Position numbers and translations under genes: made by a program. Source: Petrosia ficiformis (lineage: Eukaryota > Porifera > Demospongiae > Haplosclerida > Petrosiidae). From it: 64,000 nucleotides of DNA. Numbering within the stretch: position 1 is the first letter of the stretch; every line of letters starts with the position of its first letter. Under the pieces are notes generated by a model. That model was not told the DNA's origin and made no database searches. It worked only from the letters and a program-made list of their open reading frames with translations. The stretch is taken from positions 4,969,741-5,033,740 of the forward strand of contig OX345645.1 of the NCBI GenBank assembly GCA_947044365.1, in the 5' to 3' direction. This document shows positions 22,345 through 34,199 of this stretch, piece by piece.

Positions 22345-24000
22345 TTGTTTATGTCAATGTCTTACTTAGTTTCAGTACTGAAAAGAAGCAAGGTAAAAAA
22401 GAAGGTGCCTCCTTAGGGGCTAAAACAGCAGAATGGGCAAGAGGAAAAATGACATCACGTAGGCTGTCATGCCGATGAATCATGTCTCCATTGCCTCTAC
22501 AGGGAACGAGGTGGTCACCCATACAATCAGCACCTGTATCACAAACTGGACAAGACAAGCGGTCCATAACCATCTGCAAACCAACTCACTACCTTAAGCA
22601 AAGACGAAACTCCCAATCTATTAGGTGTAAGCCAAGGTTTGAACGGGGCACAATATTAAGCCAGTCACCTGCATGATGAATAGAGGATGACAAAGCAAGA
22701 GACTTAGTGTGAACATCAGGAGCCTTCTGAAGGAAGGACTCAAACCTGGATTGGTCAATTGACCAACTAAGATGGCACTGACGAACAGGAACATCTATGT
22801 CCTCAATTGAAGCCCAATCAGAACGGTCAACAGCTGAGGCCAGAAGAAGCATTGCATCACTGGAGTGAGGAGAAGGGGGAGGACTTTGATTTAAAATCTC
22901 AGCAACAAGATGGGCAGATTTCGACAAAGAGCTGATGAAAGCTGCTGAGGCATAAGAGGATGAAAAATGAAAATTAACTGATTTAACAGTAGTTTCACAA
23001 ACAAGTGGAACTCTTACACCAACTTTAAAAGAATCTGAACCGCTTCAGAAGATACCGACAGAGAGATGCATTGCGAGGCAAGTCTGCGAAGGACCTCGCC
23101 AACTGCAATTGGAGGCGAGCCAATAGAATTCTTTTTCAATGTGGGAAGAGAAGCACCACACAAATGAGAAACAACAATCGATGGAATAACCCCTGAACAC
23201 AGTAGATTCATGAACTTAGACAGAGATTTCTGAAACAAAGAGCTGATCCTGGGGGAAGGGCAAGAGGAGACCTCCTTCAAGTGACTGGCCCTCAACCTTG
23301 AGAGTCCAGGGGCAGTGCCAGCAGGAAAGGACTTCAGTGCTTTAATCACATAGTGCTGAAAAATCTCAACTTGGCAGGGGACAAGGGTAGAGATGGGAGT
23401 GGGTGTGGACGCTTGTGGATGTTTTGATACTATGTCAGACAACACATCATCACTTAATGAGGCAATGCCATCAGAGACCAAAAACTGAATAGCCTGACAA
23501 TCCTCAACACCACGACATGCCGGGTAGGCAAAAAAGGATACATTTCGACAGTATAAACAGCTTTATCCAACCAACAACATCAGAGGGATTGTCTACAAGT
23601 GAGAGCATCTGATAATAAGCTTGCCCGTGAGTTTTGAGTGACTTTAGGGACATGGCGAAGGGTAGTCACAGCAGATACTTCAAAAATCTCTGACAGAGAA
23701 GGAAGACAAGGCCCTGACTCTGTATGAGAAGGGTTAGATGTAAACATGGGCAGCAAAGGAGGTCCCAGATGAAGGAGGAGCAACATCCTGAGAAACGGAG
23801 ATAGAAACAGTGGTAGAACTGTAAACCAGAGAACTGTTAAAGTCAGTAAGAAAACCAGACGGTGACGTGGACTGGGCGAAAGGGATGATGACTGGTCTGG
23901 AGCACCCTGATTAGAGATTGAATTAGAAAGGAGTTTTAAATTTCCACACCTGCCACTTTTCTTAGGACAACAAGAAGAGCACAAGCGATTCTTCTTCACA
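22345..24000 (-). pseudogene. RT element relic with deleted palm domain
   Basis: Read on the minus strand, 5' to 3'. It has a degenerate Cys-rich start (NRLCSSCCPKKSGRCGNLK, about 23995). An RT thumb/finger entry region follows with SFPAGTAPGLSRLRASHLKE then GSPPIAVGEVLRRLASQC (23014-23481). Next is a jump to the post-RT region (22589-22927: PVRQCHLSWSIDQSRFES). It ends with a Cys/His knuckle, DRLSCPVCDTGADCMGDHLV then CRGNGDMIHRHDSLRDVIF (22349-22579). The order matches the element at 29955-33068, but the catalytic palm (the QGDP and YADD boxes) is missing between about 23014 and 22930. Frames are also shifted. It interrupts the NLR-B upstream homology, which resumes at about 24620. Confidence 0.7.
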
Positions 24001-26130
24001 CAAACAGAACGAATGCAATGAGTTCTAATAATTCACTTACATGAATGGGTTGTATTTTAATGCGTTGTATACTAACTAATATCATCAAAATAAATTATTC
24101 ACAAGGAATAGCATTATAATTATTTTGATGTAGGACCTACACACCTAAAAAAAAGGATGAATGCAAGCGTACTGCATGTGAAGAAGAGAGTAGACTTAAA
24201 GTAATTTATGCATGCTGAAGGCCAGTTAGGTTGAAAAAATGCATTTATGTAATTTTCATATTGTCACAACAGTAATTTTCCCAACTAGTCAATCATCCGA
24301 GTGACTACATTGGGTGATATAACATCATGCAATGTTTTTCATTTGTATATATGCATGTATATAATTATGATTGCACTATATATTTCTTTCACACACAAGG
24401 TTTACTCCCAGCTCTTGACTATTTAAGAATACCAAAGTGAATAGATGCACCTGTGTGAAATTTAATCTTTTATATACAAATTCCATAGATTGGTTCAGAC
24501 TTGAAACTGTACATGTAGTACTCGAATTTGTTGAGATTCTACTAACCAAACAGCAATGGAATTTCATAATGCAAGACTAAATGGATGCACCTTGGGTCTG
24601 CATTGACGTAATAATTAAAATTATCTTTAGACAGGTATAATACTGGTATTTTCCTGTGTAAAATACGTACAGAGTTTCAATATTATGTAAGTTTATATTT
24701 ACAGCAGTCAGTATTTGTAAATTTAAGTTGGGAAATACATTACTTGACTGTATATGATAACTACCTTATAAGGTACATATAATATACTTGTACACAACTA
24801 AAATATTAGAAATCATCATTATGTTTTATATAGAACAGAATCTTATAAGTAACAATGTTTAAAGTACACTATGAATACATCATGCTCCATATTAAATAGT
24901 TCAAAGTTTCTTCAATGAGTCTCCAAGTGTTCTATGGATTTAAGTTGGGTATCAAGGTTGAATATTTGTTTCTGTTACATTTGTATCAACCTACCTGTAT
25001 TTAGTTTATTCAGTATATAAAGCTATATTCTTATGAGTTATATTTACAAAAAGATTTGCGGAAAAAGTGAATTGTGGTGTGTGGTGTCGGGTATGAAACT
25101 ACCGCCCAACAAAACAAGTACACTTATGTTTTTCAATATGAACATGATATCAAGATGGTTCACTACCTTTTTGAACATTAAACTACATGTATAATGTATT
25201 TCTTCAATAAATGCTGAGTAGATATAGTATTAATACAAATCAAACTGCCTAATTAGCTCTCAATTTGATTTGCATTATGTAATACCTATACAGCACAATT
25301 AATGATTTCATGTCCATCTTCATGAGATTCATAGATTCATAGATTAAAATCTAAACCCACAACTGTAGTGTTGTGAAAAAGATCTGGTATTAGTATATAA
25401 TCCTGAATGATTGGGTTTATTCATAGTACCAAATGGGAAATTAGTTACAGTAAACATAAAGTACTAACATCATTGGAAATGAATATCTCGTGATAGTAGC
25501 GATCCAGGTAATGGTGTTATATCAAGTGGATCTGTACTAACAAATATTTATAATAGTTTCAGATCAATCTGAAAATATTTATATTTTAGTATTAGAAAAC
25601 TTAACCCCATTTTTCACAAAACTGCAAAAATACTTTGTCAACCTAACAAGACATAATTAACTAAGCCGGTCAAAGAAAAGTTTTGGATCAGATCGCATTC
25701 ATTTTTTCGTATAATGAGCACCAAGGCTATTGTTCATGGTCTCATTGGGATTATTAACACAGATATTAACAGTTATTAAAAGTTATAACAAGTTATTAAT
25801 AGTTTGTAAGTTATAAGTAGTTATTAACAGCTAATAATATGTACAGTTAATAATTATTAATATTTATTAATAGTGTTGATAGTTACTAATAGTTATTAGT
25901 AGTTAAAAATAGCTAATAATATTTAATAATAGTTATTAGTAGGTGTAAACCATCATTAATAGCTATTAATTAGGGCTGGGAATCGGCTGAAATTCTGAAA
26001 TCAATTATCACTAACTTCAAATTGATTAAAACAAGCAGAAGTAATTAGGCCAATTAAGTCAATTAATGCAGGAAACCCCTACCATATAACTATCGAAAAG
26101 GTTTCCTGTCACCGCCATACTGCACATTAT
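24001..26130. other. Far upstream flank of NLR-B
   Basis: No gene. From about 24620 it parallels 10540-10690 (A) and 57890-58060 (C). From about 25080 it parallels 13190-13320 and 13960-15260 of the A unit without the Penelope-like insert. An AGTTATTAATAG array lies at 25760-25965. 24000-24600 has no counterpart in A or C and probably came with the RT relic. Confidence 0.55.
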
Positions 26131-26139
26131 ATGCTGTCA

Positions 26140-26490
26140 CAATGCTCGAAAAGTAAGTCTTATGGCATAATCGATATCACAGACATACAATCAATAATCA
26201 GCAGAATGAGAGGATTGCAAAGGAGAGGGAGGAGAAGGAGAAGAACGAGAAGGAGAAGGAGAAGGAGGAGAAAGTGGAGGAGGAAGAGAAGGAGGAGGAG
26301 GGGGAGATATGTTTTGATGATATGTAATTAAATCGTTACATACTCATTAAGAAACATATAAAAACTGTTATTATAATAATGAGAGTTCATAATACAATGG
26401 CTAATATTAGTGCAAGAATAATAACAGCATTTTTATGTATGAAATGAGAAAATTAGAAGATAATCTCAATCAAACATTTTATTCTTCAAT
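26140..26490 (-). pseudogene. P/S-rich tail and TM exon remnant of an Ig receptor (copy 1)
   Basis: On the minus strand, 26340-26470 decodes to a transmembrane-like run (LILAIVL, then a stop, then TLIIIITVFICFLMS). It parallels 58870-58990, where the same exon reads VILAIVLLALFILITVLCIS. Below it is a polypurine (ggagaa)n stretch at 26215-26305. This is the compressed version of the longer P/S-rich coding-like block at 58590-58855. The stop in the TM run and the low complexity indicate decay. Confidence 0.5.
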
Positions 26491-26867
26491 TTTCAGGTGG
26501 TTTGTATGCAAAGCTAATATATATCAGATAGATACTTGTATCATATAATCATAAATTATAATTATAATAATGACAAACACATATTAACTGTAACAGACAC
26601 AGATATTGAATAAGTGTAGCTATACATGTGTATATACCATCATCATGAGAACATTAAATATAGTATATAGACTCTATTTATGTGAATATGTTATTAGTTT
26701 CCAATGTTGCTCCAGCTGTCCCAGTATTAGCAGTATTAGGACAGTAGCTACTATACATGTTAATATAGGATCTTCTCCTGATGACACAGTAGTATTATAT
26801 AGTAGCTTCAAATGATGGAGTCAGAACTCCAATAAATAATTATCAGATGCAAAATAAATATGTGGAT

Positions 26868-26945
26868 AGATAGATAGATAGATATAGATAGACAGATAGA
26901 CAGATAGATAGATATAGATCTATAGATAGATAGATACAAATATAG
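26868..26945. repeat. (GATA)n microsatellite
   Basis: Interrupted gata/gaca tetranucleotide tract. Confidence 0.9.
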
Positions 26946-26994
26946 ATAGAACATAGAAGCCATGTGGAAATTGTATTCTATTGTAGTAGATGTA

Positions 26995-27615
26995 TTTAAC
27001 TTACATTTAAATTAATGCTCAAACTCCATGATATAGTTATTGTATCACTACACAGTCCAGTACAAGATACAGTGACAATAGTATATTCCGTAGTACTACC
27101 AATTATTACTGGAGAATTTGAAAGAGTTTGACTCACAATAACACTATCAATATCTATATAATAAAGAGACAGACATACATACAGATAGACAGATGTAAAA
27201 TATCACTTTAAATCACACCTAGGCCTGCTGTGTATATAATTTGTTTGTATATGTGATTAGTGTAACAAATACTGTACATGTAACATATATGAATAGGAGT
27301 GACTTTACACTTGAATAACCTACCTATAATAGACAGAAAAATACAGGATGTATTCATAGAATCTATTAATTAAGTATTTAGAATCAACTTCACTACCAGT
27401 ATAACTACCAATAGATGCACACATGTCCAGCATCATCTACACCCATAGAAGATATCATTAATATACCATCAGTCTCTCCAAATATTACTGGATTATCAGG
27501 TCCTGCCCACTTTGTAAACAAAACTAACAATTATATCACAAATCGGTGACAAGCACAGTAGAGTAGCTGTAGATTCATCTGTTACAGTGTCATTAGTAAC
27601 AGTAAGAGGAAGACA
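26995..27615 (-). pseudogene. Two Ig-like exons, decayed
   Basis: The exon at about 27380-27610 reads PLTVTNDTVTDESTATLLC then LSPICDIIVSFVYK. A one-base insertion at about 27510 shifts the frame before the W.GP.N.V block. A 6 bp loss just before the second cysteine (GEYMC in the good paralogue at 34707-34895) also removes the Tyr of the Y-x-C motif. The second exon (about 27000-27165) parallels 35165-35345 (IDSVIVSQTLSNSPVIIGST, then CTG). The fold signals are the conserved C...W...D.G.Y.C set of Ig domains. It is a non-functional copy lying downstream of the other Ig receptor's tail. Confidence 0.6.
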
Positions 27616-27944
27616 TAAAGTAAGAATATATCATCATGTGTGACTTGTGTTTATAACATAACATTAATAAATAACACAGTAAGGAAGTGAAAATGGAGGG
27701 TGGTCTCCCAAATACACTCCACAACCCCATCCTACAGGAGCTCTACCAACTTTTCAAGATGCACTCAATGTTAGAACAAGTGTCAATGATTACTATAATT
27801 TATATATATATATATATATATAGTGTTATTACAAATACAGGATGAGCTCACAGACCCTGAATAATTCATAGTGAATCTATTGTTAACGATGAGCTTGATA
27901 CCACTGACCATTATTATCACCTCAACATCATCATCAAGATATAT
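27616..27944. other. Non-coding spacer
   Basis: Contains a (TA)n run at 27800-27822; otherwise featureless. Confidence 0.5.
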
Positions 27945-28452
27945 TGAGAAAAAAAGAATCCCTATATAATTATAATAGCTTTGTGATGACTATGTATCAA
28001 TCATTGCTGATGGTACTAAAGTCTCTACCTTTCTGTGTACTCGAAAGCTGGGGCTTGACGAAGTAAGTGTAAGCCTGATTGCAGTCTAAGTACACAGATC
28101 TTTGATGAATTGACTGAAGTACTCCTTCAAGGTTCTAAATTATGACTTCCTCATGTCTGAAACTCAACAACTTATTACGTTTACTTCTTAAAGAATCTTG
28201 GATAATATTTATACTGTTTCTCTGCTATATACAAAAGTTATTAGCATTTACACATCCTTTCTCAATATTCCTGTTTGTCTGTAGCTTAAACGCGTGTTCT
28301 TTTACTCGCCATGCCCGTTAATTGACCGAGCTGCCGGGAATGACGCCCTTCCTTAATGCATAGTCGCGCAAGTGACACAAGAAAATATATAATTATATAT
28401 TCTATAGATTCAACCCCGTTGCAATTATAGGGATGGCCCTATGGGCCATAAA
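27945..28452 (+). repeat. Dispersed repeat family R1, copy 2
   Basis: Closest to copy 3 (51765-52225), sharing 'tgtgtactcgaaagctgggg', 'tgaagtactccttcaaggttctaaat' and 'atactgtttctctgct'. It ends with the ATGGCCC-TAT-GGGCCAT hairpin at about 28433-28449. Confidence 0.8.
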
Positions 28453-28552
28453 AAATTTTTAAACTTTGATGAAATGACATGTACTTGTACAACACACTAT
28501 TACCTAACTAACAAAAAGTAAGTTACATTACACAATAATAAATGTTTACTTC

Positions 28553-28964
28553 TTAAGTAAGCAATGGTCTTTGATCCTCATTATTACCAAATTGGATATA
28601 CTAAGGAGGTGGTATGGTCTCCGCATTTGTAGGTACATTAATTGGAACACTAGCAGTTCCCTCTTCACCTTTTAGCGATTTATCTCTTCCATTGACTGCT
28701 TGATCATAAGATGGAGGCATGTTTGGATTAAACCTACGACCAGTAGCCCCAAGCAAATGGTCTTTTGGTGTTATAACAATGGTAGTAGTACTACTAACTG
28801 AAGGAGCAGATGGATTGGGTGTCGGCTGTACAGGATGGATCCTCTGACCTTGTTGATTTAGACTAGCTGTAGGTACAAAATATATTCGTTCCCTACCATC
28901 TTGTCCTCGGGCTACAATCCTAGTTAAACCATATCCACCAGTAGCTCTTAACTGACCACATGCT
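28553..28964 (-). pseudogene. Ig receptor 1: cytoplasmic tail exon with premature stop
   Basis: Reads ACGQLRATGGYGLTRIVARG from the acceptor, then GRRFNPNMPPSYDQAV, a PPxY (WW-domain-binding) motif, then VPTNAETIPPP followed by TAG at 28601-28603. The paralogue at 59348-59759 has GAA there and continues PPPEYIQFGNNEDQRPLLT. The downstream codons (YIQFGNNEDQRPLLT and TAA at 28553) are still recognisable after the nonsense codon. The mutation removes 16 residues, including a second PPxY-type motif (PPEY). Tails with PPxY motifs typically bind NEDD4-family ubiquitin ligases. That role is inferred from motif only. Confidence 0.7.
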
Positions 28965-29020
28965 CTATATAGAATGATAAATATATTAAGATTGAATTCA
29001 TTTAGTAATATATTTATTAC

Positions 29021-29085
29021 CTTGCTTGATGTGCTCTGATGATAGCATTTCTTTGTATTAGTTGCTGATTTTGTTGTTGTCTTCT
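29021..29085 (-). CDS. Ig receptor 1: Gln-rich juxtamembrane exon
   Basis: A 65 nt exon with clear borders (TATAG|AGAAG and GCAAG|GTAATA). It encodes RRQQQNQQLIQRNAIIRAHQ followed by A and a split Arg codon. It joins in phase after the TM exon (34108-34199), which ends in QQ, and before the tail exon. The paralogous exon at 59816-59880 has the same length and borders, which supports a real exon. Confidence 0.65.
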
Positions 29086-29279
29086 CTATATACAAATATA
29101 ATTATTAATAAACACATTCACTAATAGAATGTATATCGTATATAATGACAAGCATTTATCTTAATGTGCAATAACTGAAACTAATGTAAGATATACTATA
29201 AAACAAAATGATATCAGTATGGTGAGAAAGCAATATTATATCATTCCAACTCTATCTATATATTATGATTTTGTATTAC

Positions 29280-29954
29280 ACTACATTACGCTGTATTACA
29301 CTACATTACACTACATGATACTGCATGACACTACATGACACTACATTACACTTCATGACACTACATTATACTTCATAACATATTACACTGTGTGACACTA
29401 CATTACACTAACATTATACTTTATAACATATTACACTGTATGACACTATATGACACTACAATAATTACATTGTATGACACTATAATCAGAAATAGGGTAA
29501 TAATAATAATAGTAATATTAAAAAATACATGTTTCAAGTAATAGTAATAGAAATAGGTAATTAAATAACTGAGGTAATAGTGGAGGTAATAGTAGTAGTA
29601 ATTGTAATTGAACATTATGTAATTTGTTCATCTATCATAGGGCCAGTAGAGTGATGTTTTAGTATTAGAGGGAACTTTATTTGGGCTGGAAAGTTGTAGT
29701 CTTACTGATTCTGTTTTTGAGAAACTCATGAATATTAAATGCAATGTTCATTTAGTTTAAAACATGAAAGAAATTCAAAGAAACCTTAATACTATAGTAA
29801 TTCAGTAATAGTGATAGTAATAATTATATTACATTGAATTAGAAGGTATAGTAATAGTAATAGCAATAATATTATATTGATTTTTAAGGTAATAGTAATG
29901 TAATATAATATTATTACACTAACTTTGGAGGTATTAGTAATAGTAATTGATTAT
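29280..29954. repeat. ACACTACATT and TAATAG arrays with a hAT relic
   Basis: 29280-29465 is an 'acactacattacactgtatgac' satellite-like array. 29490-29620 and 29800-29950 are 'gtaatagtaat' arrays. Between them, 29635-29765 encodes on the + strand a degenerate hAT C-terminal dimerisation motif (..VE.CFSI.GNF... then LTDSVFEKLMN.KCNVHL), better seen in the copies at 60620-60760 and 60935-61075. The whole block parallels 60285-61260. Confidence 0.6.
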
Positions 29955-32900
29955 GAAAAAAAATGCCCATGAGGTGTTGCAGCTGTATGAATAAAGGAGT
30001 TTGTGCAGAAGTGGTTCCACTATCACCATCGATTCACACTCAGGGTCACCACCATTTTGACCCTGAAATATGTTCTTATACACATCCTATTTCATCTGTT
30101 GTTTCTGAAGTCAGTGCTGTCTCAAATGACTTGTCGTCTCAGTCAAAGTCTCCCTTGTGCCATACTTCAGAGTGTTCTAATGCTAGTCTTCATAGTTCGT
30201 TTTCTGTTAGTCCTCTTCCGGAGTTTGAACCCCTTGCAGAGCCCTCTTTCACTTGGGGTGTTTTGGATGGTTATGCCTTTTCTGATGTTACTAAATCTTG
30301 TTATGATGAGATTGTTCACTGGAAGAGGAACTTATTTAAGGTTCCATCAGGGAAAATAGGTAATTCATTTGTTCGACAGCTTGTCAGACTCTTTCGCTCC
30401 TTTGCAGATTCATCTGCCCTCGAATCAGTAGTTCTTTATGCGGCTATGGTTATGCCATCGTTGTTGTTGCAGAGACCCCAGCAAAAGTTATCCTCTAAGA
30501 AGTTGATTGGTCATCTTGAGCGACGTTTATCTCTCTGGTCAAATGGAGATATTGAAACCTTACTTATTGAAGCTAGATCTATCCAGGCAAAATCTTGTCG
30601 ACAGCAAAATCAGACACCTAAGCATTCGGATCAGGTGGCTCGTAAGTTTTCTAATCTAATGATGGGTGGCAATGTTAAAGCAGCTATTAGATTGCTTTCC
30701 AACAATGACTGTTCTGGTGGAGTTCTATCGTTAAATTCTACTGTTAATGGTCGCTCAGTTAAAGATATTTTAGTTGATAAACAGCTCAACCACCACACCT
30801 GTCTGCTATTGTTCCTCCTTCTCTTACATCTGATTTTCATTCTATTCTGTTTGACTGTTTAACACCCGAGTTAATCCGTTCCTCTGCCCTGAAGATTGAA
30901 GGTTCTTCAGGCCCTTCGGGTCTTGATGCTGCCAATTGGAAGCGTATCTGCACCTCCTTTGGTACCTCTTCATCTGACCTATGTGCCGTACTAGCATCTT
31001 TTGGAAGAAGATTATGCACCTCATTTGTTGATCCAAATGGACTATATCCCTTTCTAGCAAGTCGACTAATTGCCCTAGATAAACAGCCCGGAGTTCGTCC
31101 TATTGGGGTGGGTGAATCCGTACGTCGTATCATATGTAAGGCTGTTATTAAAGTAATTGGTCCGGATGTCATGGAAGTTGCCAGGTCCTCTCAGCTTTGT
31201 GCTGGTCAAGATGGGGGGTGTGAGGCAGCTGTTTATGCTGTTCACCGGTTGTTTGAATCATCTGATTGTGAGGCTGTCCTTCTAATTGATGCAAGTAATG
31301 CATTTAACTCTCTCAATCGTCACACTGCTCTCCGAAATATTCTCAACCAATGTCCTGCCTGGCCACAATTGCTATTAATTGCTATCATTTGGATGTACCT
31401 TTGTTTATTGATGGCGAAGTGATATTGTCTTCTGAAGGAACCACTCAGGGGGACCCTTTGGCTATGGCAATCTATGCCATTGGAATCCTTCCTCTTATTC
31501 ACCACCTTAATCATCAGCTTTGTACACAGGTTTGGTATGCTGATGATGCTGCTGTAGGTGCTAGCTTATCTGCCCTGCATGAATGGTGGGATAACCTCTG
31601 TTCCTCTGGACCTATGTTTGGCTACTATCCCAATGCATCTAAATCTTGGCTGGTTTTAAAAGATGAATCTGCTGCTCTTGCCTCTTCTATCTTTGGTGAC
31701 ACGAACATTAATCTCACTACAGAAGGCCATAGATATTTAGGCAGTGTCATTGGTTCAAGTAAATTTGTTGATTGTTTTGTTGAAAAGAAGGTTTCGGATT
31801 GGGTTGATCAAATTATTAAATTGAACTCTATTGCTCAGTCTCAACCACATGCTGCCTTTTTGGCACTTACACATGGGCTCTCTAGCAAGTGGACTTATTT
31901 TCTCAGAACTATTCCTAATGTGAAGAATTACCTTCGACCTCTTGAGGACACTATACGATATCAACTTCTACCTACCTTGACTGGTCAGTGTGCCTTTAAT
32001 GATGAATTCAGGACTTTGATATCTCTGCCTACTTGTTTGGGCGGCTTAGGAATCCTAAATCCCTTGTCAACTGCTGATTCTCAGTTTAACTCTTCATTAT
32101 TTATTACTGCTCCTCTAGTTTCTTCCATCATCCTTTCCTCTAATGAGTCCATATCAACTATTTTGGCTGATATTTCTCAAAGAAAGGCTGAGGTTAGAAT
32201 GAATCGCAGATTGCAATTATCAACTTTGGCTCAAGAACTATACTCCGTATTCCCTAGCTCCTTGCAGCGATGTTTAGACGTGGCTGGGGAGAAAGGTGCC
32301 TCAACATGGTTAACCGCACTACCATTGTCAATTCATGGGTTTGCTCTAAATAAAGGCGCTTTTCGTGATGCTTTGTGCTTAAGGTATGGTTGGATTCCTT
32401 CTCGCCTTTCTTCCCATTGTGTTTGTGGTAATACATTTACTGTAGATCATTGTTTTAACTGCAAATGTGGGGGATTTCCATCTATACGCCACAATGAAGT
32501 CAGAGATATAACAGCTCATCTTACGGAGGTTTGTCATGATGTCCTCATTGAACCCCAATTACAAGAACTTTCAGGTGAGGCTTTGTCTTATGGCTCAGCT
32601 AATAGACAAGATCAGGCTCATGTTGACGTTGCTGCTGGTGGGTTTTGGGGGAGTTCTCATGAAAGGGCTTATTTTGACGTGAGGATTTATAATCCATTTG
32701 CCCGTACCTATGTTAACTCGTCCTTATCTTCCTGTTATAAACGCAATGAGTCTGAAAAGAGGAGAAAGTACGACCAGAGGATTAGAGAAATAGAACATGG
32801 CTCCTTCACTCCACTTGTTTTTTCTACTGCAGGCGGCATGGGACCAGCTGCTAGCGTGGTGTTTAAGAGACTGGCTTCTATGATCTCCATCCGAAATAAT

Positions 32901-33068
32901 CAGCCTTATTCTCGTGTACTGAATTGGCTCAGGTGTCGTCTTTGTTTTTCGTTAATCAGATCAGCAATTATGTGTCTTCGTGGTGCCCGGTCCTCATATT
33001 ATCGTCCTATTCAATCAGACTGTGCTGCTATAGATCTTCCCCTCTCTGAGAGTAAGGTCCATAACTGA
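29955..33068 (+). mobile_element. RT element with C-terminal zinc/nuclease-like region, frameshifted
   Basis: One ancestral ORF is broken into three frames, with shifts near 30785 and near 31365. In order: an N-terminal segment with a small Cys motif (MPMRCCSCMNKGVC) and WGVLDGYAFSDVTKSCYDEI, and the RT entry GSSGPSGLDAANWKR and PGVRPIGVGESVRRIICKA. The palm then shows AVLLIDASNAFNSLNR (Asp box), EGTTQGDPLAMAIYAIG, and WYADDAAVG (YADD at 31536-31547). The C-terminal half has a Cys/His knuckle (CVCGNTFTVDHCFNCKCGG then RHNEVRD) and D-rich nuclease-like blocks (DVAAGGFWG, AYFDVRIYNP). This resembles retroelements with a restriction-like endonuclease, though I cannot assign a named clade. It sits in an intron of Ig receptor 1 within a TAATAG array. 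The paralogous intron (60480-61260) lacks it. Confidence 0.8.
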
Positions 33069-33109
33069 TTGACTATTATACTTTTATCATCATTACTCAT
33101 TTATCATCA

Positions 33110-33545
33110 TTACATATTTATTTATTTATTTATTTATTATATTATTATTATTAGTAGTAATAGTAATAGTAATAATATTATACAAATTTTTAAGGTAATA
33201 GTAATGTAATATATTACACTAACTTTGGAGGTATTAGTAATAGTAATAGTAATAATATTATACTGATTTTATTAAGGTAATAGTAATGTAATATATTACA
33301 CTAACTTTGGAGGTATTAGTAATAGTAATAGTAATAATATTATACTGATTTTATTAAGGTAATAGTAATGTAATATATTACACTAACTTTGGAGGTATTA
33401 GTAATAGTAATAGTAATAATATTATACTGATTTTATTAAGGTAATAGTAATGTAATATATTACATTAACTTTGGAGGTATTAGTAATAGTAACAGTAATA
33501 TACTGATTTTTAAGGTAATAGTAATGTAATGTATTACATTACAAT
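33110..33545. repeat. About 80 bp tandem repeat after the RT element
   Basis: Five near-identical units each contain 'ggtaatagtaatgtaatatattacactaactttggaggtattagtaatag'. One to two units occur in the paralogue at 61175-61265, so the array expanded here. The same sequence also occurs upstream of the RT element (about 29890-29955), showing that the element landed inside the array. Confidence 0.85.
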
Positions 33546-33599
33546 GTAATTGACAACATGTCTGAAATTTATAATACATTACACTATATTATATATATT

Positions 33600-33850
33600 T
33601 TTTCTACAAGTGTTTTGACCAAATGTGGCTTAACGATGATGCTAGAATAACACAAGTTACCAACATTAACCAGCTCCCCAGGACGACGGCTTTACATCCT
33701 CTCCGAAGGAATTGGTGATAAACACCTCCTCATTTATGAGGGTTGAGGTGAGTACACTCATATGGGAAAAAAAGCCTGACCCTAGTGGGGCTTGAACCTG
33801 CAACCTTTCGATTGTAGGCCAGCACTTTAACCAGCAGGCCGCCACTAGAA
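33600..33850 (-). repeat. tRNA-derived SINE, copy 1
   Basis: The minus strand holds a tRNA-like head at about 33775-33845 with arms CTAGTGG/CCACTAG, an A-box-like GGCCTGCTGGTTAAAGTGC and a B box GGTTCAAGCCC. The anticodon arm does not fold properly, so it is not a working tRNA. The same unit with its flank ('tctacaagtgttttgaccaaatgtggctt') is at 61325-61570, so the insertion predates duplication of the locus. Confidence 0.7.
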
Positions 33851-34085
33851 CCCCATATTATACTACACTATATTATACTACATTATAATTACACTACATT
33901 TTATTACACTATAATTATTATACTACTATACTCCATTATATTACACTATATTATACTACATTATATTACACTACATTATATTATACCTCAATATAATATT
34001 ATTACACTACATTATACTATAATGATTACACTATATCACACTATAATGATTACATTATATTACACTGTATTACACTATAATGATT
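33851..34085. repeat. ACACTATATTATACT satellite-like array
   Basis: Short degenerate units (ttatactacactatattatactac). The same array occurs at 61570-61740. Confidence 0.75.
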
Positions 34086-34107
34086 ACATATCGTGTATAG
34101 TACATAC

Positions 34108-34199
34108 CTGTTGGCAATAAAACATTCGCCAAAACAACAGGCAACATTTCAATGCGAACGCAACCACAACAATAGGAATTATAATATATAAATAAGTGG
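34108..34199 (-). CDS. Ig receptor 1: transmembrane exon
   Basis: A 92 nt exon (CCTTAG| acceptor, CAG|GTATGT donor) encoding TYLYIIIPIVVVAFALKCCL then LFWRMFYCQQ. It is one hydrophobic helix followed by Arg and polar residues, as expected for the membrane exit of a type I receptor. The paralogue at 61760-61851 has identical length and phase (IIPVVVVALTLMCCLLFCRI). Confidence 0.7.

Noticed and set aside
33110..33545. CRISPR-like regular repeats
   Set aside because: Units are contiguous tandem repeats without unique spacers, in eukaryotic DNA.
33775..33845. Functional tRNA gene on the minus strand
   Set aside because: Acceptor-like arms pair, but the anticodon and T arms do not; a second copy sits in the paralogous locus as part of a SINE.
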